Origin: UBA4615 sp049422085
GTDB lineage: Bacteria; Pseudomonadota; Gammaproteobacteria; Burkholderiales; Burkholderiaceae_E
Assembly: GCA_049422085.1 (NCBI GenBank)
Contig: JBMSOD010000204.1
Span: forward strand, 1-5,444
Direction: 5' to 3'
DNA: 5,444 bases
Shown: piece by piece, positions 1-5,382 of the stretch
Position numbering within the stretch: position 1 is the stretch's first letter
Layout of the letters: each line of letters begins with the position of its first letter
Translations under genes and position numbers: made by a program
The notes under the pieces: generated by a model
What the model was told of the DNA's origin: nothing
The model's database searches: none
What the model saw: only the letters and a program-made list of their open reading frames with translations

Positions 1-30
1 CGCCGGAACAAGAGGAGACGGTTTGGCCAT
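1..30 (-). CDS. Possible 5' end of a divergent gene running off the left edge (partial)
   Basis: On the minus strand an ATG at 30-28 opens a frame that stays open to the window edge, reading M-A-K-P-S-P-L-V-P-A. A GGAG lies 8 bases upstream of this ATG (minus-strand reading, around 39-42), a good ribosome binding site position. Only ten codons are visible, so the product cannot be named, and the third codon positions are not strongly GC-biased as they are in the confirmed genes. If real, this gene is divergent from thiS and the roughly 140 bases between them would hold promoters for both. Alternative reading: a plus-strand frame over 3-32 ends in TGA and could be the tail of an upstream gene. 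I prefer the divergent start because of the ribosome binding site, but with low confidence. Confidence 0.3.
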   Translation of the reverse strand, partial: MAKPSPLVPA

Positions 31-59
31 GAAAGGCGCTCCAGGAGAAGGTTTCAGGC

Positions 60-71
60 GGGCTTAAGCCC
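60..71. repeat. 12-bp perfect palindrome GGGCTTAAGCCC
   Basis: This is a perfect two-fold symmetric sequence in the region upstream of thiS. It could be a binding site for a dimeric regulator, or in RNA a four-base-pair stem with a TTAA loop. It lies about 100 bases before the thiS start and about 30 bases upstream of the possible divergent start at 30. No regulator can be named from the sequence, and a palindrome of this length could arise by chance. Confidence 0.4.
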
Positions 72-171
72 ATCTCTGCGACGCCCAGTGTAGGAGGGGC
101 AAGGAACAAGACATCGTAACCCGACTCGCGCGCATGGAGATCCGCGCCCCTGGCTTGTTTACCATTGGGCC

Positions 172-372
172 ATGGACATCCTGCTCAACGGCAAACCGCA
201 TACCTGCCCGGCCGGGTGCACCGTGGCCGGCCTGATCGACCAGCTTGGCCTGACGGGCAAGCGTCTGGCAGTCGAACGCAACAAGGATCTGGTACCACGC
301 ACGCTGCATGCCCAGACCTGTCTGAATGAAGGTGACCGGATCGAAATCGTGGTGGCTGTGGGTGGAGGCTGA
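172..372 (+). CDS. thiS: ThiS, sulfur carrier protein for thiamine thiazole synthesis
   Basis: A small cytosolic ubiquitin-fold sulfur carrier. In the known pathway ThiF adenylates its C-terminal glycine, the glycine becomes a thiocarboxylate, and ThiG takes the sulfur to build the thiazole phosphate of thiamine. The 66-residue length equals that of E. coli ThiS. It opens with the M-D-I-L-L-N-G type beta strand, has the A-V-E-R-N segment at residues 33-37 and D-R-I-E-I-V near residues 55-60, and ends in the diagnostic V-A-V-G-G-G with the glycine pair exposed at the C-terminus. thiG follows 38 bases downstream, which fits the role. No Shine-Dalgarno sequence precedes the ATG at 172, and no in-frame alternative start is visible nearby, so initiation may be weak or the start may lie close to the transcript 5' end. 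ThiF and a dehydroglycine-forming enzyme (ThiO or ThiH) are not in this window. Confidence 0.95.
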   Translation: MDILLNGKPHTCPAGCTVAGLIDQLGLTGKRLAVERNKDLVPRTLHAQTCLNEGDRIEIVVAVGGG

Positions 373-382
373 GCCTTCGCCG

Positions 383-407
383 AAGCGCTGCGTATCGCGC
401 AGCGCTT
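383..407 (+). other. Perfect 10-bp inverted repeat (hairpin) between thiS and thiG
   Basis: AAGCGCTGCG at 383-392 is the exact reverse complement of CGCAGCGCTT at 398-407, with a 5-base TATCG loop. It occupies most of the 38-base gap between the thiS stop codon and the first possible thiG ATG at 411. Only three A residues follow, so there is no U-tract and it is not a canonical intrinsic terminator in the plus direction. In RNA it would form a very stable stem abutting the thiG start. It may tune the ThiS-to-ThiG ratio by partial termination, RNA stability or occlusion of initiation; these roles are inferred. Confidence 0.6.
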
Positions 408-410
408 AAA

Positions 411-1286
411 ATGCAGCCTCCCCTTTCGCGGTGCCCCATCATGATGTCCGCTTCTGCATCGGCTCCAGGTTCTCCGTCGGCTACCGGCACGGCATCCGCC
501 ACAGACGATCCCTTTGTGGTGGGCACCCGCCGGTTCAACTCGCGCCTGCTGATCGGCACCGGCAAATATCGCGACTTTGCCCAGACCCGCGAGGCCGTTC
601 TGGCCAGTGGTGCACAGATTGTGACGGTCGCCATCAGACGGACCAACATCGGGCAGAACGCCAACGAGCCCAGCCTTCTTGAGGCATTGCCGCCCGATGA
701 ATTCACCCTGCTGCCCAACACGGCGGGCTGCTACAGCGCTGACGACGCCATCCGCACCCTGAGACTTGCCCGCGAGCTTCTCGACGGTCACGATCTGGTC
801 AAGCTCGAGGTGCTTGGCGACCCGAACAACCTCTATCCGAACATGCCGGAGACGCTGAAGGCCGCAGAGACGCTGGTGAAGGACGGCTTCCAGGTCATGG
901 TGTACTGCAGCGACGACCCCATCCAGGCACGCGTGCTGGAATCGATCGGTTGCGTTGCCATCATGCCGCTGGCCTCACTCATCGGCTCGGGCATGGGCAT
1001 CCTCAATCCCTGGAACATCCAGCTCATCCTTGAAAAAGCCCAGGTACCGGTGATCGTCGATGCCGGCGTGGGTACAGCTTCCGATGCGGCCATTGCGATG
1101 GAACTCGGCTGTGCAGGTGTGCTCATGAACACGGCGGTGGCCGCGGCACAAGACCCCGTGCGCATGGCCTGCGCCATGCGACTTGCTGTCGAAGCGGGCC
1201 GACAGGCCTTTCTCGCCGGACGCATGCCGCGCAAGCTCTATTCGGCCGCCCCGTCCTCACCCACCTCGGGCATGATCGGTCGATGA
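411..1286 (+). CDS. thiG: ThiG, thiazole synthase
   Basis: Condenses 1-deoxy-D-xylulose 5-phosphate, dehydroglycine and the sulfur of ThiS thiocarboxylate into thiazole phosphate in the cytosol. The frame is a TIM-barrel ThiG. G-T-G-K-Y lies at residues 49-53. The Schiff-base lysine is expected to be K131 in L-V-K-L-E-V (codon 801-803). I-G-S-G-M-G is at 191-196, the phosphate-binding D-A-G-V-G-T-A-S-D is at 217-225, and V-L-M-N-T-A is at 237-242. It closely resembles the Bordetella-type ThiG I remember. The start is uncertain: ATG codons at 411, 441 and 444 are in frame and none has a Shine-Dalgarno sequence. The 411 start gives 291 residues; 444 gives 280, nearer the usual 255-270. Either way the first 20-30 residues are an Ala/Ser/Thr/Pro-rich tail that looks disordered. 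The stop overlaps the trmB start (ATGA). Confidence 0.95.
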   Translation: MQPPLSRCPIMMSASASAPGSPSATGTASATDDPFVVGTRRFNSRLLIGTGKYRDFAQTREAVLASGAQIVTVAIRRTNIGQNANEPSLLEALPPDEFTLLPNTAGCYSADDAIRTLRLARELLDGHDLVKLEVLGDPNNLYPNMPETLKAAETLVKDGFQVMVYCSDDPIQARVLESIGCVAIMPLASLIGSGMGILNPWNIQLILEKAQVPVIVDAGVGTASDAAIAMELGCAGVLMNTAVAAAQDPVRMACAMRLAVEAGRQAFLAGRMPRKLYSAAPSSPTSGMIGR

Positions 1287-1978
1287 CCGAGGCGGAACAG
1301 GGGCAAAGCCCCACGCACGGGCACATCCGCAGTTTCGGCACACGACGCGGCCATCTGTCCGAGGCCCAGCGCAGTGCCCATGAAACCCTGCTGCCGCGCC
1401 ACGGCGTGCCCGAATCGCCCGCGCTCATCGATGCGCCCTCCCTCTTTGGCAGGGTCGCTCCTCTGGTGCTCGAGATCGGCTTTGGCATGGGGCACAGCAC
1501 GGCCGATATCGCACAGGCCCGACCGGAGTCCGACTTCATCGGCATCGAGGTCTACACGCCGGGCGTGGGCAGCCTGTTGCGCCATATCGAGTCCCGAGGC
1601 CTGTCCAATCTGCGCATCATCCAGGCGGACGCGGTCGAGGTGCTGAAGACACGGATCAGACCGGCTTCGCTGAGCGGCGTGCATGTCTACTTTCCTGATC
1701 CCTGGCCCAAGGCCCGGCACCACAAACGCCGGCTGATCCAGGCCCCGCTGGTCGCCCTGCTGGCCTCGCGCCTGGCTCCGGGCGGCTATGTGCACTGCGC
1801 GACCGACTGGCAGCCCTATGCCGAGCAGATGCTCGACGTCCTTTGCGCAGAACCGGATCTGCTCAATACCGCAGAGGGCTATGCCCCCCGGCCCGTATGG
1901 CGCCCGCTCACCAAGTTCGAACAGCGTGGCCTGAAACTTGGCCATGGCGTGTGGGACCTGATCTTTCAACGACGCTGA
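1283..1978 (+). CDS. trmB: TrmB, tRNA (guanine-N7-)-methyltransferase
   Basis: Uses S-adenosylmethionine to methylate N7 of G46 in the variable loop of tRNAs. At 231 residues it is close to the E. coli length. The Rossmann-type methyltransferase fold is shown by L-E-I-G-F-G-M-G at residues 63-70 (SAM-binding loop), G-I-E-V at 87-90, the family hallmark F-P-D-P-W at 137-141 followed by the basic K-A-R-H-H-K-R-R at 143-150, A-T-D-W at 173-176, and T-K-F-E-Q-R-G at 210-216 before the terminal G-H-G-V-W-D-L. All these match TrmB signature segments. The ATG overlaps the thiG stop codon by four bases and no good ribosome binding site is seen, so translation is probably coupled to thiG. The first 25 or so residues are polar and poorly conserved, which is normal for the family. 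Its place behind thiG has no obvious metabolic logic. Confidence 0.97.
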   Translation: MTEAEQGQSPTHGHIRSFGTRRGHLSEAQRSAHETLLPRHGVPESPALIDAPSLFGRVAPLVLEIGFGMGHSTADIAQARPESDFIGIEVYTPGVGSLLRHIESRGLSNLRIIQADAVEVLKTRIRPASLSGVHVYFPDPWPKARHHKRRLIQAPLVALLASRLAPGGYVHCATDWQPYAEQMLDVLCAEPDLLNTAEGYAPRPVWRPLTKFEQRGLKLGHGVWDLIFQRR

Positions 1979-1990
1979 ATCACTTCAACT

Positions 1991-1996
1991 GAGGAG
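1991..1996 (+). promoter_or_regulatory. Ribosome binding site of the SDR gene
   Basis: GAGGAG lies 7 bases before the ATG at 2004. It is the only strong Shine-Dalgarno sequence among the four plus-strand genes and fixes the start of the SDR gene. It falls within the 25-base gap after the trmB stop. Confidence 0.75.
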
Positions 1997-2003
1997 ACCG
2001 CAA

Positions 2004-2789
2004 ATGGCAGTATGGATGGTGACCGGAGCAGGGACCGGCATAGGCCGGGCAACGGCCTTGCGGCTGGCCGCAGCAGGCGAATCGGTGGTGGTTCAGTACA
2101 GCCGCAGCGAGCAGGCCGCTCGCGATACCGCTCGGGAGTGCGAAACGCGCGGTGCACGCACCCTGGTCCTGCAGGGCGATGTCTCGCAGGATGCCGATTG
2201 CCGCCGCATGGCGCAGGCAGTCCAGGACAGTTTCGGCGATTCGCTGCAGGGTCTGGTCAACAACGCGGGTATGACCCGATTCGCACCCGGGGGCAATCTG
2301 GAGGCCGTGAACGAAGACGACTTTCTGGCGATCTACCGGGTCAATGTCATCGGCACCTGGCAAATGACGCGTGCCTGTGCCGGCCTGCTGCGTGCAGGAC
2401 AGGGGGCGGTGGTCAATGTGTCGTCAGCCTCCGCCTTCGATGGCGGCGGCTCTTCACCCGCCTACAGTGCGAGCAAGGGCGCCCTCAATACCCTGACCAT
2501 GGGCCTTGCGCGCACCCTGGCCCCCGAGGTCCGGGTCAATGCCATCTGTCCAGGATTTGTGGAAACCGACTGGCATGTCCGCGGGCTGGGCCAGGAACGC
2601 TTCGATGCGGTCCGCAGCACCGTGTCGAAACAGACGGTGCTGCGCTCGACCCTGTCTGCGGATGACGTGGCCCAGGCCATCGTCTCGATGCTCAGGATGC
2701 CAGGCTATACCGGCCAGAGCCTGCTGCTTGACTCGGGACGATCGCTTGCCTCACCGGCCCTGTTGCAGGAGGCCAAGGCCGGCAAATGA
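2004..2789 (+). CDS. SDR-family NAD(P)-dependent oxidoreductase
   Basis: A classical short-chain dehydrogenase/reductase of 261 residues, within the usual 250-280. It has the cofactor loop T-G-A-G-T-G-I-G at residues 7-14, D59-V60 which normally contacts adenine, N-N-A-G at 86-89, and the catalytic tetrad N114, S141, Y154 and K158 (Y-S-A-S-K). P-G-F-V-E-T follows at 183-188. The second beta strand ends in Q-Y-S-R-S with no acidic residue and with R34, which by family knowledge favours NADP(H) over NAD(H). The substrate is not readable; FabG-like 3-oxoacyl reductases and sugar or alcohol dehydrogenases share all these motifs. It follows trmB by 25 bases and is probably cotranscribed, but nothing links it to thiamine. 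It converges on the acyl-CoA dehydrogenase unit, so a lipid or CoA-thioester role is possible but only a guess. The C-terminal tail after residue 245 is short and Ala/Leu-rich. Confidence 0.92.
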   Translation: MAVWMVTGAGTGIGRATALRLAAAGESVVVQYSRSEQAARDTARECETRGARTLVLQGDVSQDADCRRMAQAVQDSFGDSLQGLVNNAGMTRFAPGGNLEAVNEDDFLAIYRVNVIGTWQMTRACAGLLRAGQGAVVNVSSASAFDGGGSSPAYSASKGALNTLTMGLARTLAPEVRVNAICPGFVETDWHVRGLGQERFDAVRSTVSKQTVLRSTLSADDVAQAIVSMLRMPGYTGQSLLLDSGRSLASPALLQEAKAGK

Positions 2790-2815
2790 ATTGACCGACC
2801 CTGGCCCGACGTGGA

Positions 2816-3955
2816 TCAGACCTCGTCGAGTGCCGCAAAGCGCTCGAGATGGGCATCCACGTCGCCGAACTGCTGGGCGATCATGATCAGTCGCCTGAAG
2901 GTATGCGACACCTTCATTTCCTCGGTCATGCCCATGCCGCCATGCAGCTGGATGGACTCCTGGGAAATCTGACGGCAGGCATCGGCCACTTTGATTCGGG
3001 CAGCCGAGACAACGCGCGATCGCTCGCTGGCAGCCACACCTGAATCGACCTTGGAGCAGGCCAGATAAGTCATGGAGCGCGCCTGCTCGAGCGTGACGAA
3101 CATCTCGACCATCCGGTGCTGCAGGGCCTGGAAAGAACCAATCGGTGCGCCAAACTGCTTGCGGGTCTTGAGATACTCGAGCGTGGTCTCGTTGGCAAAC
3201 TGCATGGCACCCACAGCCTCGGCGCACAGCAATGCGCTGGCAAAGTCCAGGGCCTCTTCAATGACCGGCAGGGCCGCTCCTTCCTGCCCGATCAGGGCGT
3301 CTGCCCTGACCTGGACCTTCTCAAGGCGTACATCGCCAGCACGCTGGTTGTCGATATTGCGATAGGGCGTCATGGACACGCCCGACGCGTTTGTGGCGAC
3401 GACAAACAGTGAGATGCCGCTCGCATCGGACGCGGCGCCCGATGTGCGGGCCGACACCACAATGTGATCGGCCAGCGGTGCGCCATGCACCACGCGTTTG
3501 AGGCCGTCGATCTGCCAGCCCTCGGCCGTGCGTACCGCGGTGGTGCTCACATGGGACAGGCTGTATCGGGCGCCGTCTTCGGTGTGGGCAAAGGCCAGCT
3601 TGCGCGAGCCCTCGATCACCGGCCCGAGCAACTCGGCCTGCTGGGCTGCAGCACCTGCGCGGTCGATGATGCGTCCGGCCAGCAGGGTGGCCAGGACTGG
3701 CTCGACCACCAGGGCAGCACCGATGGCGTTCATGGAGCCCATCAGATCGATCGTGCCTCCGCCAAAGCCACCAGCGGCCTCGGAAAAGGGAATCGAGAGC
3801 ACGCCGAATTCGGCAAGCTGCTTCCAGAGTTCGGCACTGGAGCCTGTGGCCGAGTTCAGGATCTTCTTGCGCGACTCGAAGTCGTGATGGTCGTTGAGGT
3901 AGCGGCCCACCGACTCGGCAAGCTGGCGCTGTTCTTCGTTGAGTTCGAAATTCAT
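2816..3955 (-). CDS. Acyl-CoA dehydrogenase, PimD-like small subunit
   Basis: A 379-residue acyl-CoA dehydrogenase-fold protein resembling the small subunit of pimeloyl-CoA dehydrogenase (PimD) as I remember it. An N-terminal helical domain starts M-N-F-E-L-N-E-E-Q. The middle beta domain (about 120-220) has a degraded flavin signature (A-F-A-H-T-E-D-G-A). The C-terminal helical domain carries R-K-Q-F-G-A-P-I-G-S-F-Q at 265-276, the segment that binds the FAD diphosphate in this family, and H-G-G-M-G-M-T-E-E at 338-346. The position of the usual catalytic Glu (MCAD E376, in Y-E-G-T) reads Q-F-G-D at 362-365, and the alternative Glu position in the domain-3 helix is also not acidic (about A239). 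It is therefore likely inactive alone and partners the large subunit encoded 88 bases upstream. Only a weak ribosome binding site is seen before the ATG at 3955. Substrate unknown: pimeloyl-CoA, other dicarboxyl-CoAs or cyclic acyl-CoAs are candidates. Confidence 0.9.
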   Translation of the reverse strand: MNFELNEEQRQLAESVGRYLNDHHDFESRKKILNSATGSSAELWKQLAEFGVLSIPFSEAAGGFGGGTIDLMGSMNAIGAALVVEPVLATLLAGRIIDRAGAAAQQAELLGPVIEGSRKLAFAHTEDGARYSLSHVSTTAVRTAEGWQIDGLKRVVHGAPLADHIVVSARTSGAASDASGISLFVVATNASGVSMTPYRNIDNQRAGDVRLEKVQVRADALIGQEGAALPVIEEALDFASALLCAEAVGAMQFANETTLEYLKTRKQFGAPIGSFQALQHRMVEMFVTLEQARSMTYLACSKVDSGVAASERSRVVSAARIKVADACRQISQESIQLHGGMGMTEEMKVSHTFRRLIMIAQQFGDVDAHLERFAALDEV

Positions 3956-4000
3956 CTTGGATAAAGGAAAGTAGTCAGTGCATCCGGCTCAGAGTCGATG

Positions 4001-4022
4001 TCCCGGGCTTCCAGGCCCGGGA
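4001..4022 (-). other. Perfect 8-bp GC-rich inverted repeat between the dehydrogenase subunit genes
   Basis: TCCCGGGC at 4001-4008 is the exact reverse complement of GCCCGGGA at 4015-4022, with a 6-base loop. It lies in the 88-base gap between the large-subunit stop and the small-subunit start. Read in the minus direction it is not followed by a T-run, so it is not a canonical intrinsic terminator. Possible roles are partial attenuation, a 3' end stabiliser for the large-subunit message, or an RNA-processing site setting subunit ratio; all are inferred. The rest of the gap (3956-4000, 4023-4043) shows nothing else I can name. Confidence 0.55.
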
Positions 4023-4043
4023 TTCAGGATCGGCGCTTGAAGC

Positions 4044-5237
4044 TCAAAGGCCCAGCGATGCCTTCGCAATGATGTTGCGCTGGATTTCGTTGGAGCCGGC
4101 GTAGATGCTGGTCTTGCGGTAGTTGGCATAACGCGGGGCCAGCCCGGCCACGCCACTGTCGAAGGCTGCCGCCTTGGCCTCGCCGGTGGCCTTGAAAGGC
4201 GCCGCCAGCGGACCCGCCGCCTGCATCATGAGTTCGGTGAGCGCCTGCTGGATCTCGGTGCCGCGGATCTTCAGCATGGAGACATCGGCACCGGGCGGCT
4301 TGCCGGTGCGGCGCATCTGGTCGAGGAAGCGCAGGTTGGTGATCTCGAGCGCCATGAGCTCGACCTCGACCCGCGACAGGCGATCACGGAACCGGGGATC
4401 GTCGATCAGGCGACCACCGCGTCCATCGGTCTGCTTGGCCGCAAAGGCCTTGACCTCGGCCAGAGCGCGCTTGGAGCCGCCGATCCGGCCAGTGTTCAGA
4501 CGCTCATGCCCGAGCAGATACTTGGCCACCGTCCAGCCTTCGTTTTCCTTGAAGACCAGGTTTTCGGCAGGCACTTCGACATTCTCGAAGAACACCTCAT
4601 TCACCTCATGACCGCCATCCATCAGGATGAGCGGACGCACGGTGATGCCCGGGGTTTTCATGTCGATCAGCAGGAAGCTGATGCCTTCCTGGCGGATACG
4701 GGCCTCGGGGTTGGTTCGCACCAGGCAGAAGATCCAGTCGCCGTGATGACCCAGCGTGGTCCAGATCTTCTGGCCATTGACCACGTACTTGTCACCCTTG
4801 CGCTCTGCGCGGGTCTTGAGGGAGGCCAGGTCGGACCCCGAGCCGGGTTCGGAGTAGCCCTGCACCCAGAAATCATCGCCGTTGTAGATGCGGGGCAGGT
4901 AGCGCTTCTTTTGTTCTTCGGTGCCGAACTTGAGCAGCACCTGCGCGCACATGGTCACGCCAAAGGGCACGATGGGAGGCGTGCCTGCAAGGCCGCATTC
5001 TTCTTCAAAGATGTAGCGCTGGGTGACATCCCAGCCCGGACCACCCCATTCCTGCGGCCAGGCGGGTGCAACCCAGCCCTTCTTGGCCAGGATCTTGTGC
5101 CAGCGCAGGAGCTCTTCCTTGGTATAGGCCTCACCATCCTCGCCCTTTTCGCGCAGGTCGGCCGGCAGGTTGGCGGCAAGCCAGGAACGCACTTCGTCTC
5201 TGAAGGCGAGTTCCTCGGGGGAATAGTTCAAGTCCAT
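4044..5237 (-). CDS. Acyl-CoA dehydrogenase, PimC-like large subunit
   Basis: A flavin-dependent dehydrogenase subunit introducing an alpha-beta double bond into an acyl-CoA in beta-oxidation-type degradation. The 397 residues match remembered PimC-type sequences (pimeloyl-CoA dehydrogenase large subunit) end to end. It begins M-D-L-N-Y-S-P-E-E-L-A-F-R-D-E-V-R. The family signature G-Y-S-E-P-G-S-G-S-D-L-A-S is at 127-139, W-T-T-L-G-H-H-G-D-W at 159-168, and G-S-N-E-I-Q-R at 381-387. The MCAD-type catalytic Glu is replaced: Y-A-G-S rather than Y-E-G-T at 379-382. Instead E245 in L-L-G-H-E-R-L-N aligns by eye with the isovaleryl-CoA dehydrogenase base (L-E-R-L). The R..FG..Q FAD segment is not recognisable here. 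I chose the ATG at 5237 over the longer frame from 5426 because GAGG lies 9 bases upstream, homology starts there, and the extension is uncharacteristic. The small subunit follows downstream, so the two probably form a heteromer. Confidence 0.92.
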   Translation of the reverse strand: MDLNYSPEELAFRDEVRSWLAANLPADLREKGEDGEAYTKEELLRWHKILAKKGWVAPAWPQEWGGPGWDVTQRYIFEEECGLAGTPPIVPFGVTMCAQVLLKFGTEEQKKRYLPRIYNGDDFWVQGYSEPGSGSDLASLKTRAERKGDKYVVNGQKIWTTLGHHGDWIFCLVRTNPEARIRQEGISFLLIDMKTPGITVRPLILMDGGHEVNEVFFENVEVPAENLVFKENEGWTVAKYLLGHERLNTGRIGGSKRALAEVKAFAAKQTDGRGGRLIDDPRFRDRLSRVEVELMALEITNLRFLDQMRRTGKPPGADVSMLKIRGTEIQQALTELMMQAAGPLAAPFKATGEAKAAAFDSGVAGLAPRYANYRKTSIYAGSNEIQRNIIAKASLGL

Positions 5238-5246
5238 CGTGTGTTG

Positions 5247-5250
5247 CCTC
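5247..5250 (-). promoter_or_regulatory. Ribosome binding site of the large dehydrogenase subunit
   Basis: On the minus strand GAGG is followed by 9 bases and then the ATG at 5237. This decides the start in favour of the 397-residue product over an upstream in-frame ATG at 5426, which would overlap the end of the preceding gene. Confidence 0.55.
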
Positions 5251-5269
5251 GTGCAGGGATGAATTCGGT

Positions 5270-5290
5270 TTGCGCAGCGGATTGCGCAGC
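5270..5290. repeat. Tandem 9-bp repeat TTGCGCAGC, two copies 12 bp apart
   Basis: TTGCGCAGC occurs at 5270-5278 and again at 5282-5290. Each copy contains the palindromic core TGCGCA. The pair lies 33-53 bases upstream of the large-subunit start codon on the minus strand, where a promoter or operator would be expected. A 12-bp period puts the copies just over one helical turn apart, so a regulator might bind both. No regulator family can be assigned and I see no convincing -35/-10 pair nearby. Confidence 0.35.
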
Positions 5291-5358
5291 CCCTGAATTT
5301 ACCGCACTTCAGCGATCCCCTTGTCGGGCCTGGGCTGGCGAGCCTGGACAGAATCCGC

Positions 5359-5378
5359 GGACTCTCGTCGGAGAGCCC
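5359..5378 (-). terminator. Hairpin just after the upstream gene's stop; possible weak terminator
   Basis: Read on the minus strand, GGGCTCTC and GAGAGTCC pair over eight positions with one G-U pair around a CGAC loop. The hairpin begins 4 bases after the TGA at 5385-5383. The position fits transcript termination or 3' end protection of the upstream gene, but no T-run follows, so intrinsic termination would be weak. If it does terminate, the large subunit needs its own promoter in 5238-5358. Confidence 0.35.
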
Positions 5379-5382
5379 TCTT

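Noticed and set aside
29..67. Twelve-residue leader peptide on the plus strand (ATG at 29, preceded by AGAGGAGA)
   Set aside because: The upstream purine-rich stretch is suggestive, but the peptide has no codon run or adjoining attenuator typical of a leader peptide, and its codon use differs from the real genes. The minus-strand start over the same bases is about as likely.
159..791. Long minus-strand frames over thiS and thiG
   Set aside because: They run antisense to two clearly identified thiamine genes and their translations are Arg/Ser-rich with no recognisable domain.
1238..1969. 243-codon minus-strand open frame
   Set aside because: It mirrors trmB almost exactly and has no motif of its own; TrmB on the plus strand has every family signature.
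3464..3964. 166-codon plus-strand open frame
   Set aside because: It is the antisense shadow of the small dehydrogenase subunit, with no ribosome binding site or family motif.
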